Below are positions 22,501-32,765 of a stretch of DNA of 64,000 nt, piece by piece (the first letter of the stretch is position 1; each line of letters starts with the position of its first letter). This DNA is from Strigops habroptila (lineage: Eukaryota; Chordata; Aves; Psittaciformes; Psittacidae). The translations under genes and the position numbers were made by a program. The notes below the pieces were generated by a model, which was given only the letters and a program-made list of their open reading frames with translations, was not told the origin of the DNA and ran no database searches. The stretch is taken from contig NW_022651105.1 of assembly GCF_004027225.2 (NCBI RefSeq), positions 186,001-250,000 of the forward strand, written 5' to 3'.

Positions 22501-25500
22501 ATGGGGTGATGATGATGGGATGATGATGGTGTTGGGGTGATGATGGGGATGATGATGTTGTGTTGATGGTGTTGGGGTGATGATGGGGATGATGATGTTG
22601 GGTTGATGATGTTGGGGTGATGATGGGGATGATGATGTTGGGTTGATGATGTTGGGGTGATGATGGGGATGATGATGGTGGGATGATGATGGTTTTGGGA
22701 TGATGATGGGGATGATGATGATGGGATGATGGTGTTGGGGTGATATTGGGGATGGTGATGTTGGGGTGATGCTGGGGTGATGATGATGGGGTGATGATGA
22801 TGGGATGATGGTGTTGGGGTGATGATGGGGATGATAATGTTGGGTTGGTGATGTTGGGGATGATGATGTTGGGATGATGATGTTGGGTTGATGATGTTGG
22901 GGTGATGTTGGGGTTGATGATGGGATGATGATGTTGGGGTGATGTTGGGGATGGTGATATTGGGGATGGTGATATTGGGATGATGATGTTGGGTTGATGA
23001 TGTTGGGGTGATGTTGGGGTTGATGGGATGATGATGTTGGGGTGATGTTGGGGATGGTGATATTGGGGATGGTGATATTGGGGATGATGATGTTGGGGTG
23101 ATGATGGGGTGATGATGTTGGGTTGATGATGTTGGGGTGATATTGGGGTTGATGATGGGATGATGATGTTGGGTGATACTGGGGATGATGATGTTGGGTT
23201 GATGATGTTGGGGTGATGTTGGGGTTGATGATGGGGATGATGATGTTGGGTTGATGATGTTGGGGTGATGTTGGGGTTGATGATGGGATGATGATGTTGG
23301 GGTGATGTTGGGGATGGTGATATTGGGGATGATGATGTTGGGGTGATGATGGAGTGATGTTGGGGTCCAGGGGGGCTCCCATCTCCATGTCCCCCCCCAG
23401 GCACGTGGAGGCCACCCCCAAGAACGTCTTTGGGCAGCCCCGGCTCCGCGCGTCGCTGCGGGACCTGCGCTCCCCCCGCAGGAGCTACAAGTCCACCATC
23501 GAGGATGACCTCAAGAAGCTCATCATCATGGACACCACCAGCCCGGAGCCGGAGCGCGCCCCGGTGAGCCGGGAATGCCATGGCCAGTGGGGCTCCAAAC
23601 GTGACCGGGGGGGGCAACCATGATCAGTGGGGCTCCAAACATGACTGGGGGGGGTTCAACCATGATCATTGGGGCTCCAAACATGACTTGGGGGGCGAAC
23701 CATGGCCAATGGGGCTCCAAACACAACTGGAGGGGTTCCAAACATGACCGGGGGGGTCCAACCATGATCAGTGGGGCTCCAAACATGACCTGGGGGGGTG
23801 AACCATGATCAATGGGGCTCCAAACATGACTGGGGGAGGTTCAACCATGACCAGGGATGGTCCAACCATGACCAGGGGGGTTCCAACCATGATCAGTGGG
23901 GCTTCAAACATGACTTGGGGTGGCGAACCATGACCAATGGGGCTCCAAACACAACTGGAGGGGTTCAGCCATGACCAGGGGGGTCCAACCATGATCAGTG
24001 GGGCTCCAAATATGACTGGGGGGGGTTCAACCATGACCAGAGGAGGTCCAATCATGACTGGAGGGGGTCCAACCCTGACCAATGGGGCTCCAAACACAAC
24101 TGGGGGAGGTTCATCCATGACCAATGGGGGTCCAACCAAGACCAATGGGGCTTCAACCACAGCGAGGGGGTCACCCCACCTCTTATCCCCCCCAGACCCC
24201 CCCCAAGGGGCTGCAGAGGACCCTGTCAGATGAAAGCCTCTGTGGTGGGCGCCGGGACCCCGGTTACACCAGTGGGAGCCCAGTGCTGGAGCCCGAGGGT
24301 GGCTTTGGCAGCACGTACCCCTCCAGCACCCTGCCCAACCGGCGCCAGCACCCAGCCACCACCAACGGGGGCCTCCATGACAAGAAGGGTGAGTGCTGTG
24401 GAGCCATGGGATGGGTTGGGATGGGAAGGAGCTGGAATCATCCAGATCCAACCCCCAGGGACAGCTTCCATGGGGCAGGCTGCTCCTTGAGCACTGCCAG
24501 GGATGGAGCAGCCAAACCTTCTCCATCCATCGCAGTGTCCCAGCACCCTCATGGGGAAGAGCTTCATCCCAAGGTCCCATCCAGCTCTTCCATCATCTCC
24601 TCATCCCATCCCTCCATCCCGTGTCCAAGGCCCCGCTCCAGGTCTCCTGATGTTGGGGAGCCCAGAGCTGGCCCCAGTGCTCCAGCAGGGTCCCCCCCTT
24701 GGCCCTGCTGCTCCCATGGGACACAGTGGGGAGCTCCCATAGGACAATGGGGAGCTCCCATAGGGCACAATGGGGAGCATCCATAGGACACAGTGGGGAG
24801 CTCCCATAGGACAATGGGAAGCTCCCATAGGACACAGTGGGGAGCTCCCATAGGACACAGTGGGGAGCTCCCATAGGGCACAATGGGGAGCTCCCATAGG
24901 GCATAATGGGGAGCATCCATAGGACACAGTGGGGAGCATCCATAGGGCACAGTGGGGAGCTCCCGTAGGACACAATGGGGAGCATCCATAGGACACAGTG
25001 GGGAGCATCCATAGGACACAGTGGGGAGCTCCCATAGGACACAAGGAGCTCCCATAGGACACAAAGGGGCTGTTGGTGGCTCCCGTTGACCTTCTCCTCC
25101 CCCAACATCCCAAATCCTTCTCCTCGGGGCTGCTCCATCCCTTCTCCTTGGCCTTGGAATTGCCCCAGGAGCAGGAGCTGGTTGAGCTCCATGAGCTGCT
25201 CCAGGTGGGATGGATTCCCAAGGACGTGCTGGGGGTCCATCCCTTGAGTGTCCTCATTGGTTCTTCCATGGTCATGGAATGCTGGATGTTCCGGTTGGGG
25301 CTCCATGAACCACTCCTGGGCTTGGAAGCCCCTTTCCAAAGGGAATGTGGGCTTTGGATTCACCAATGGAGCCAGGAAGCTCCTTGTCTCCGGGTGCTAT
25401 GGGATGGCCTCAGCTTCCCAAGAGCGATCCCAAAGCTGCTGTCTCACACCCCACGTTCCAATCGTTATCCCTAAGGATTATCCCAAGGGTCCCTGTTGCT

Positions 25501-28500
25501 GTTGCTGTGTCCAGTTTTGGGGTGGTTTTGGGCTACTGGGGTTGGTTTTGGGGTGGTTTTGGGGTGCTGAGCTTGGTTTTGGGGTGGTTTTGGAGTGATT
25601 TTGGGGTACTGGGGTCAGTTTCGGGGTGCTGAGGTCGGTTTAAGGGTGGTTTTGGGGTGCTTTGATGTGGTTTTGGTGTGGTTTTGGGGTACTGGGGTCA
25701 GTTTTGGGGTGTCCGGGTCAGTTTTGGGGTGGTTTGGGGTGGTTTTGGGCTTCTGGGGTCAGTTTTGGGGTAGTTTTGGGGTGTTTTGGGGTGGTTTTGG
25801 GGTAGTTTGGGGTGATTTGGGGTAGTTTGGGGGTGTTTTGGGGTAGTTTTGGGGTAGTTTTGGGATGGTTTTGGGGTGTTTTGGGGTAGTTTTGGGGTGT
25901 TTTGGGGTGTTTTGGGGTAGTTTTGGGGTGTTTTGGGGTGGTTTGGGGTGTTTTGGGGTAGTTTTGGGGTGTTTTGGGTTGATTTGGGGTAGTTTTGGGG
26001 TGTTTTGGGGTAGTTTTGGGGTGCTTTGGGGTGGTTTTGGGGTGGTTTGGGGTAGTTTTGGGGTGGTTTGGGGTGTTTTGGGGTGTTTTGGAGTGATTTG
26101 GGGTAGTTTTGGGGTGATTTGGGGTGTTTTGGGGTGATTTGGGATGGTTTTGGGGTGATTTGGGGTGATTTGGGGTGTTTTGGGGTGATTTGGGGTGCCG
26201 ATGGTCCCGGTGTCCCTGCAGGGGCCATCTCGGCCTCGGAGCTGTCCCTGCGCCGGGTGGATCCCGGGATGATGCCGCTGCCGGACACGGCCGCGGGGCT
26301 GGAATGGGCCAGTCTGGTCAATGCAGCCAAGGCCTATGAAGGTACCCCCAAAAACAGCCCCCCCCAACTGCACCCTCACCACGGCGTTGGGTTGGGGGGG
26401 TTTGGGTGGTTTTGGGGTGCTGAGGTCAGGTTTGGGGGGGGTTTGGGGTGGTTTTGGGGCACTATGTTGGGTTTGGGGTGGGTTTGGGTGGGTTTGGGGT
26501 GGTTTGGGGGTGCTGTGTTGCTTTTGGGGTGGTTTTGGGTGTTTTGGGGTGGTTTTGGGGTGTTTTGAGGTGGTTGGGGGTCTTTTTGAGGTGGTTTTGG
26601 GGTGGTTTTGGGCTGGGGTGTTTTGAGGTGGTTTGGGGGTGTTTTGGGGTGGGTTCAGGCTGTTTTGGGGTGGTTTCGGGGTGTTTTGGGATGTTTTTGG
26701 GGTGTTTTGGGGTGGTTTTGGGCTGTTTTGGGGTGGTTTTGGGGTGTTTTGGGGTGGTTTTGGGGTGGTTTTGGGCTGGGGTGTTTTGAGGTGGTTTGGG
26801 GGTGTTTTGGGGTGGGTTCAGGCTGTTTTGGGGTGGTTTTGGGGTGTTTTGGGATGTTTTTGGGGTGTTTTGGGGTGGTTTTGGGCTGTTTTGGGGTGGT
26901 TTTGGGGTGTTTTGAGGTGGTTTTGGGGTGGTTTTGGGCTGGGGTGGTTTGAGGTGGTTTGGGGGTGTTTTGGGGTGGTTTTGGGGTGTTGGGGTGGTTT
27001 TGGGGTGTTTTGGGATGTTTGTGGGCTGTTTTGGGGTGGTTTTGGGGTGGTTTTGGGCTGGGGTGGTTTGAGGTGGTTTGGGGGTGTTTTGGGGTGGTTT
27101 TGGGGTGTTTTGGGGTGGTTTTGGGGTGTTTTGGGCTGTTTTGGGGTGGTTTTGGGGTGTTTTGGGATGTTTGTGGGCTGTTTTGGGGTGGTTTTGGGGT
27201 GTTTTGGGGTGGTTTTGGGGTGTTTTGGGGTGTTTTGGGGTGGTTTTGGGGTGTTTTGGGATGTTTGTGGGCTGTTTTGGGGTGTTTTGGGGCTGTTTTG
27301 GGGTGGGTTTGGGGTGGGTTTGGGATGTTTGTGGGCTGTTTTGGGGTGGTTTTGGGGTGTTTTGGGATGTTTGTGGGCTGTTTTGGGGTGGTTTTGGGGT
27401 GTTTTGGGATGGTTTTGGGGTGGTTTTGGCTGTTTTGGGGTGGTTTTGGGGTGCTAACGTGCCGCCCCCCCAGTGCAAAGGGCCGTGTCCCTGTTCTCCC
27501 TCACGGAGCCGGTGCTGAGCCCCGACCCCCCCCCACCCCCCGAGAGGCCGCGGGGGGGCGCCCCCCCCATCAGGTACAGAGACCCCCCCCCGAGCCCTGT
27601 TGTGTGTGTGTCCCCCCCCTTGTATGTGGGTCTGGGACCCCCCCATATGGGGACACCCCGGGGGCCCCCCCACATCGCCCTGTGCCCCCCCACAGCCCCC
27701 CCTCAGCCTTGGACCTCCCCGAGAAGGTGTCGCAGCTCGAGGCCATGTTGAAGCAGCTCCACAGCGACCTCCAGAAGGTACCTTTTGGGGAGGTTTGGGG
27801 GGGGGGTTTGGGGGGTTTCGGGGTCCGACCATGTGCCCCCCCCAGGAGAAGCAGGACAAGGTAGTTTTGGGGCTGTTTTGAGCTGTTTTGGAGGTGCTTT
27901 TGGGGTGGTTTTGGGTGTTTTGGGCTCTCACCATGTGCCCCCACAGGAGAAGCAGGACAAGGTGGTTTTGGACTGGTTTGGGGCTGTTTTGGGGCTGGTT
28001 TTGGGCTGTTTTGGGCTCTCACTGTGTCCCCCCCCCAGGAGAAGCAGGACAAGGTGGTTTTGGGGCTGTTTTGGGGCTGTTTTGGGCTGTTTTGGGCTCA
28101 CCCTGTCCCCCCCCCATAGGAGAAGCAGGACAAGGTGGTTTTGGGGCTGGTTTTGGGGCTGTTTTGGGCTCACCCTGTCCCCCCCCATAGGAGAAGCAGG
28201 ACAAGGTGGTTTGGGGCTGGTTTTGGGGCTGTTTTGGGCTCACCCTGTCCCCCCCCATAGGAGAAGCAGGACAAGGTGGTTTTGGGGCTGTTTTGGGCTG
28301 TTTTGGGCTCTCACTGTCCGTCCCCCCCATAGGAGAAGCAGGACAAGGTGGTTTGGGGCTGTTTTGGGGCTGTTTTGGGCTGTTTTGGGCTCTCACTGTC
28401 CCCCCATAGGAGAAGCAGGACAAGGTGGTTTTGGGCTGTTTTGGGGCTGTTTTGGGCTGGTTTGGGGTGTGACCGTGTCCCCCCCCATAGGAGAAGCAGG

Positions 28501-28979
28501 ACAAGGTGGTTTTGGGGCTGTTTTGGGCTGTTTTGGGCTCTCACTGTCCGTCCCCCCCCCAGGAGAAGCAGGACAAGGTGGTTTTGGGCTGTTTTGGGGC
28601 TGTTTTGGGCTGGTTTGGGGTGTGACCGTGTCCCCCCCCCCAGGAGAAGCAGGACAAGGTGGTTTGGGGCTGGTTTTGGGGGGTTTTGGGGCTGTTTTGG
28701 GCTGTTTTGGGCTCTCACTGTCCATCCCCCCCCCAGGAGAAGCAGGACAAGGTGGTTTGGGGCTGGTTTTGGGGGGTTTTGGGGCTGTTTTGGGCTGTTT
28801 TGGGCTCTCACTGTCCGTCCCCCCCCCAGGAGAAGCAGGACAAGGTGGTGCTCCAGGCGGAGGTGGCCAACCTGCGGCACAACAACCGGCGCCTGCAGCA
28901 GGAGTCGCACTCGGCCGCGCGGCAGCTCCGCCGCTTCGCCCGCATCTTCTCCGGCACCGTGGACAAGGAGGAGCTGTGA
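10596..28979 (+). CDS. SIPA1L3: SIPA1L3, signal-induced proliferation-associated 1-like protein 3 (Rap GTPase-activating protein)
   Basis: Twenty coding exons: 10596-11940, 12035-12165, 12264-12452, 12526-12700, 12781-12884, 12988-13145, 13317-13893, 15863-16137, 18872-19072, 21009-21143, 21265-21353, 21433-21533, 21613-21914, 22033-22203, 23401-23563, 24196-24388, 26222-26341, 27474-27573, 27696-27777, 28830-28979. All junctions are GT-AG with matching phase, giving 1586 residues (human about 1780). The order of domains is: N-terminal region with [11 protein letters not shown]; RapGAP domain about 556-760, with the catalytic Asn657 in [16 protein letters not shown] domain about 898-980 (GLGQLGFHV); SPAR-type C-terminal region ([18 protein letters not shown]); coiled coil 1510-1586. 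The family promotes GTP hydrolysis on Rap and acts at the cell cortex, junctions and cytoskeleton. Conserved blocks are close to human SIPA1L3 rather than SIPA1 or L1/L2. The gene is intact here, and its introns are unusually repeat-filled. Confidence 0.96.
12035..13893 (+). other. SIPA1L3: RapGAP-domain exon cluster of SIPA1L3
   Basis: Exons 2-7 are separated by introns of only 73 to 171 bp, all free of tandem arrays. This is the one compact part of the gene. It encodes the RapGAP core, including the [16 protein letters not shown] segment and the asparagine-thumb helix HIGNDIVTI. The contrast with the array-filled later introns is striking. Confidence 0.9.
13900..15790 (+). repeat. CR1-derived 63-bp minisatellite, about 26 copies
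   Basis: The unit runs from GGTTGGATACAAGGAAGCTC through CTGATGAGGGTGGTGGGACA to GGAATGGTGGGAAGTTCA. It is the CR1 3' segment GGTTGGAT...GGAAG...CTTCC...GAGGGTGGTGGGACACTGGA repeated in tandem. More CR1 follows on the right (about 15620-15770: GCTCCATCCCTGGC, GGCGTCCCTGCCCATGG). A single CR1 fragment therefore expanded internally, filling most of intron 7. The 63-bp period keeps frames open on both strands; these are not genes. Confidence 0.93.
16140..17915. repeat. ~43-bp minisatellite in SIPA1L3 intron 8, about 40 copies
   Basis: The unit is TCTCCCAGTTAGGTTGGTGG followed by TGATGGGCCTCCATGGAGCA. The array starts within a few bases of the exon-8 donor (CGGAG|GTAGGTGATGG). A block near 16955-17160 recurs almost unchanged near 17554-17760, so a larger duplication of about 600 bp sits on top of the basic unit. 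Confidence 0.94.
18125..18840. repeat. 62-bp minisatellite and related CCCATAAG repeats
   Basis: Degenerate GCCCCATAAG repeats lead into five almost perfect 62-bp copies (GCACCAATCCTTGCAGC at 18508, 18570, 18632, 18694, 18756) just before the acceptor of SIPA1L3 exon 9. The near identity suggests recent expansion. Confidence 0.93.
19080..20460. repeat. CACCATGACAC minisatellite with higher-order ~70-bp units
   Basis: The array starts at the donor of exon 9 and fills most of intron 9 with CACCATGACACC / CCACCGTGACTCC steps. From about 19740 to 20280 these form ~70-bp higher-order units (for example CACCAACACCATGGCACCCG repeated). The array ends at 20434-20460 in a second copy of the exon-9 end and donor. 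Confidence 0.94.
20500..20985 (+). mobile_element. CR1 LINE fragments
   Basis: 20500-20565 is a minus-oriented CR1 3' end (AGAATGGTTTGGGTTGGAAA). It is joined to a plus-oriented CR1 3' part (about 20570-20980) with GACCTCAGAGCAGCTTCCAG, AACTGAAACAGGGGAAGTTC, GAGGGTGGTGGGACACTGG and GTTCAAGGCCAGGTTGGA. These are old, truncated copies in SIPA1L3 intron 9. Confidence 0.85.
22204..23350. repeat. GATGATGTTGGGGT minisatellite in intron 14
   Basis: The array begins with two extra copies of the exon-14 donor region (AAAAGTGGGTGCTGG) and passes into GATGATGTTGGGGTGATG repeats that reach nearly to exon 15. The minus strand is open for over 400 codons of His/Pro/Ile/Ser repeats, an artefact of the repeat. 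Confidence 0.93.
23585..24170. repeat. ~25-50-bp minisatellite in intron 15
   Basis: Units combine AACCATGATCAGTGGGGCTC and CAAACATGACTGGGGGGG. They start about 20 bp after the exon-15 donor and stop shortly before exon 16. Confidence 0.92.
24399..24650 (-). mobile_element. CR1 LINE 3' fragment, inverted twin of 10097-10347
   Basis: The minus-oriented CR1 remnant begins 11 bp after the exon-16 donor at 24388/24389. It is the reverse complement of 10097-10347 over 251 bp with about four mismatches, including the same internal deletions and joins. Such likeness is far above that of unrelated old CR1 copies. Confidence 0.88.
24720..25065. repeat. 23-bp minisatellite
   Basis: About 15 copies of CATAGGACACAGTGGGGAGC plus TCC in SIPA1L3 intron 16. 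Confidence 0.94.
25500..26215. repeat. G-rich TTTTGGGGTGG/TGTTTTGGGG array, intron 16
   Basis: Continuous GGTTTTGGGGTGTTTTGGGG-type repeats on the coding strand up to the acceptor of exon 17. Hundreds of GGGG runs with short loops give very high G-quadruplex potential in DNA and pre-mRNA. Confidence 0.95.
26385..27455. repeat. G-rich TTTTGGGG array, intron 17
   Basis: Same basic repeat as in intron 16, with higher-order blocks containing GGGCTGGGGTGTTTTGAGGT. It runs almost to exon 18. Long Trp/Gly/Phe frames on plus and Pro/Lys/Gln/Asn frames on minus are repeat artefacts. Confidence 0.95.
27840..28829 (+). repeat. SIPA1L3: Array of 12 copies of the last-exon 3' splice site
   Basis: Intron 19 holds twelve tandem units of about 70-100 bp. 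Each has a C-rich tract, an AG and the first bases of the last exon (GAGAAGCAGGACAAGG), then GGTTTTGGGGCTGTTTTGGG filler. The exon-like part starts at 27846, 27947, 28039, 28120, 28191, 28261, 28333, 28410, 28491, 28563, 28644 and 28737. The true exon is the thirteenth copy at 28830. Every unit keeps the acceptor AG. Confidence 0.95.
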
Positions 28980-29764
28980 CCCCCCCGGACAATGGCATTC
29001 CATAGGGAACGCTGGGATTCCATCTGGGGATGCTGCCATTCCATAGGGAACGCTGCCATGCCATGGGGAACGCTGGGATTCCATACGGGAACGCTGCGGT
29101 TCCATAGGGGACTCCAGGGATCTCGCATCTTCTCCGGCACCGTGGACAAGGAGGAGCTGTGACCCACCCCGGGACAATGGCATTCCATAGGGAACGCTGC
29201 CATTCCATAGGGAATGCTGGCATTCCATAGAGAGACACTGAGATTCCATCTGGGGATGCTGCCATTCCATTGAGAGACACTGGGATTCCATACGGGAACG
29301 CTGCGGTTCCATAGGGGACTCCAGGGATCTTGCATCTTCTCTGGCACCATGGACAAGGAGGAGCTGTGACCCAGCCCTTGGAATGCTGGAATTCCATAGG
29401 GAATGCTGCCATTCCATAGGGAATGCTGGAATTCCATAGGGAGACACTGGGATTCCATAGGGCACGCTGCCATTCCATAGGGAACGCTGGGATTCCATAC
29501 GGGAACACTGCAGTTCCATAGGGGACTCCAGGGATCTCGCATCTTCTCCAGCACCGTGGACAACGAGGAGCTGTGACCCTCCCATAGGACACTGGGGACC
29601 CCCCCTTGGGACACCGGGATTCCATAGGGAACGCTGCGATTCCATAGGGAGACACTGGGATTCCATAGGGAATGCTGCCATTCCATAGGGAGACACTGGG
29701 ATGCCATAAGGGATACTAGGGATCTCCAGTGCCTGAAGTGGATGGAGCAGCAGGAGATGCCTCA

Positions 29765-30960
29765 TGGGACTCATGTATGGGGTGCTGTGTCCTCCTATGG
29801 ACCCCCATATGGGGCTGAGGGGGTCTATATGGGACCAAGGGTATCCCTATGGGGTTAGGAGCATTCCTATGGAGCTAGCAGCATCCATATATGACATGGG
29901 GCTTCCATACGGGACCACCAGCACCCATATAGGGCTGAGGGCCTCTATGTGGGGCTGAGAGGCTCTGTATGGCCCTACGAGCAGCATCCATATCAGACCA
30001 AGGGCCTCCATATGGGACCACAAGCATCCATATGGGATTGAGGGCCTCTATATGGGGCTGAAGGGCTCTATATGGGGCTAGGAGCATCCATATGGGGCTA
30101 GGAGCATCCATATATGACATGGGACTTCCATACGGGACCACAAGCACCCAGCTAGGGCTTGGAGCTGGGGGCCTCCATATGTAGCTATGGGCCTCTATAT
30201 GGGGCTGGGGACCTCCACATAGGACCAAGGGCCTCTATATGGGACTGTGAGCTCCCATATATGACATGGGGCCTCCAGGCGGGACCACGAGCATCTATAT
30301 TGGACTGAGGGCTTCCATATGGGGCCGTGAGCTTCCATATGGGGCCATGGGCTTCCATATACAACCAGGGGCCTCTGTATGGGACCAAAGGCCTCTCTAT
30401 GGGACCATATGTGCATCTGTATGGCACTGAGGACCTTCCCTATAGGGCCGAGGCCCTCCATATGGGCATCCATATGGGGCTGAGAGCCTCTCTATGGGGC
30501 TGAGGACCAGCCCTATGGGGCCACAAACCTCCACAGGGGACTGAGAGGATCCATCTCTATGGGGCTGGGGGCTTCCCTATAGGGCTGAGCCTTTCCCTAT
30601 GGGGTTCAGGCCTTCCCTATAGGGCTGAGCATTCCCTATGGGGCTGAGGCCTCCTTATGGGGCTGAGGCCTCCCTATGGGGCTGAGCCTTCCCCTATGGG
30701 GTTCAGGCTTCCCTATAGGGCTCAGGCCTTCCCTATGGGGCTGAGGCCTCCCTATGGGGCTGAGCCTTCCCCTATGGGGTTCAGGCTTCCCTATAGGGCT
30801 CAGGCCTTCCCTATGGGGCTGAGCCTTCCCTATGGGGCTGAGGCTTCCCTATAGGGCTCAGGCCTTCCCTATGGGGCTGAGCCTTCCCTGTGGGGCTGAG
30901 GCTTCTCTATAGGGTTCAGGCCTTCCCTATGGGGCTGAGGCTTCCCTATAGGGCTTTCCC
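29765..30960. repeat. CCATATGGGGCTGAGG minisatellite
   Basis: Degenerate ~24-30-bp units such as GGCCTCTATATGGGGCTGA change into ~22-bp units CTTCCCTATGGGGCTGAG within the presumed SIPA1L3 3' UTR. Confidence 0.9.
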
Positions 30961-31441
30961 CCCATACATCCCCTTTGCCCCCCCCATACATCCCCTTTGC
31001 CCCCCCCATATCCCTGGGGAGGGGGGGGGGACGGGACGATACCATTCAAGGCAATAAGGGGGTGCGGGAGCCCCCCCCCAGCCCCTCATTTGGGGGCCAA
31101 ATCCTTAATAATAATAATTAATAATATGCTAATTAATAATTAGGCTCTTCCAGCACTTTCTCCCCCCCCCCCTAAATTATTTCCTAGTGGAAACCAATGG
31201 GTTTAACCCCCCCCCCTCGACCCCCCCTTTATAAATCACTATATTTGTATAAATGGCGCCTTTCCAACCCCAAATCTTGCCTTTTTCTACCCATTTTCTC
31301 CACGGGGGGGGGAGGGGCCTCACTGTGACCCCCCCATTGGGCCCCCCCCAAATCATTCCCCCCCCCCAATTGTGTATATTATTTTATACGTCCCCATGAT
31401 CTTATTTAATCCCCCCCCCCCCCCGTTTTGATGCTGATGGG

Positions 31442-31447
31442 AATAAA
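31442..31447 (+). terminator. SIPA1L3: SIPA1L3 poly(A) signal
   Basis: AATAAA in GGGAATAAAACTGCTG follows the last unique AU-rich part of the 3' UTR. It is the best candidate for the end of the SIPA1L3 transcript. Confidence 0.65.
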
Positions 31448-31529
31448 ACTGCTGCCCCCCCACCCCCCCCCGCTCCCTCTAGTGGTTTGTTCCATAAGGG
31501 AGGGGTAGAAAAGGGGGGTCGAGACCATT

Positions 31530-32765
31530 GTGAGGTGCGGGGGGGGGGTGTCCAAGCCATTTGGGGTGCTGCGGGCCCAGTTTGGGGTGCTGGGGGGGGT
31601 GTCCCCTATTTTAGGGTACTGGGTGCCCCCATTTTGGGGTGCTGGGGGGTATCCCCCCATTTTAGGGTGCTGGGGTCCCATTTTGAGTTGCTGGGGTCCC
31701 AGTTTAGGGTGCTGGGGGGGGAGTCCGCCCCATTTTGGGGTGCTGGGATCCCAGTTTAGGGTGCTGGGTTTCCATTTTGGGGTGCTGGGGTCCCATTTTG
31801 GGGTGCTGGGGTGGGTGTTCCCCCCATTTTGGGGTTCTGGGGTCCCAATTTGGGGTGCAGGGATGGGTGTCCGCCCCATTTTGGGGTTCTGAGGGGTGTG
31901 TCCCCGTTTTAGGGTACTGGGTGCCCAGTTTAGGGTGCTGGGTTGGGGTGTCCGCCTCATTTTGAGGTGCTGGGGTCCCATTTTGGGGTGCAGGGGTGGG
32001 TGTCCCCCCCATTTTGGAGTACTGGGGTCCCATTTTGGGGTGCTGGGGTTCCAGTTTAGGGTGCTGTGGGGGTGTCCGCCCCATTTTGGAGTGCTGGGGT
32101 CCCATGTTGGGGTGCTGGGGGGGGGGAGTCCCCCCATTTTGGGGTGCTGGGGTCCCAATTTGGGGTGCAGGGATGGGTGTCCGCCCCATTTTGGGGTTCT
32201 GAGGGGTGTCTCCCTGTTTTAGGGTACTGGGTGCCCCCATATTAGGGTGCTGGGATCCCAGTTTAGGGTGCTAGGGGGGTGTCCCCCCGTTTTGGGGTGC
32301 TGGGGTCCCATTTTGGGGTACTGGGGGGGGTGTGCCCTCCATTTTGGGGTGCTGGGGGGGTGTCCCCCCATTTTGGAGTACTGGGGTCCCAGTTTGGGGT
32401 ACTGGGGGGGGTGTGCCCCCATTTTGGAGTGCTGGGGGGGTGTCACCCCCATTTTGGAGTACTGGGGTCCCATTTTGGGGTGCTGGGAGGGGGTCCCCCC
32501 ATTTTGGGGTGCTGGGGTCCCAGTTTGGGGTGCTGGAGTGGATGTTGCCCCCATTTTGGGGCAGTGGGGTGTGTCCCCCCATTTTAGGGTACTGGGTGCC
32601 CCCATTTTCGGGTGCTGGGATCCCAGTTTGGGGTACTGGGGGGGGTGTGCCCCCATTTTGGAGTGCTGGGGGGGTGTCACCCCCATTTTGGAGTACTGGG
32701 GTCCCATTTTGGGGTGCAGGGGTGGGTGTCCCCCCATTTTGGGGTGCTGGGGTCCCCCTTTCGGG
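31530..32765. repeat. CCCATTTTGGGGTGCTGGG minisatellite
   Basis: About 1.2 kb of ~25-30-bp units (CCCATTTTGGGGTGCTGGGG with TCCCAGTTTAGGGTGCT variants) just downstream of SIPA1L3. Confidence 0.95.

Larger units (their letters stand above)
28980..31470 (+). other. SIPA1L3: SIPA1L3 3' UTR
   Basis: From the stop codon to an AATAAA at 31442-31447 (GGGAATAAAACTGC). The left part contains three more copies of the last-exon tail and stop (29124, 29331, 29538) and CATTCCATAGGGAACGCTG repeats. The middle part (about 29765-30960) is a minisatellite of CTCCATATGGGGC / CTTCCCTATGGGGCTGAGGC units. The right part is unique and AU-rich (TATAAATCACTATATTTG). The UTR end is inferred from the signal. Confidence 0.7.

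Noticed and set aside
22376-23617. 413-codon His/Pro/Ser minus-strand frame
   Set aside because: Product of the GATGATGTTGGGG array in SIPA1L3 intron 14.
26462-28504. Pro/Lys/Gln/Asn-rich minus-strand frames of up to 490 codons
   Set aside because: They are shadows of G-rich coding-strand minisatellites, with no start, splice or codon evidence.
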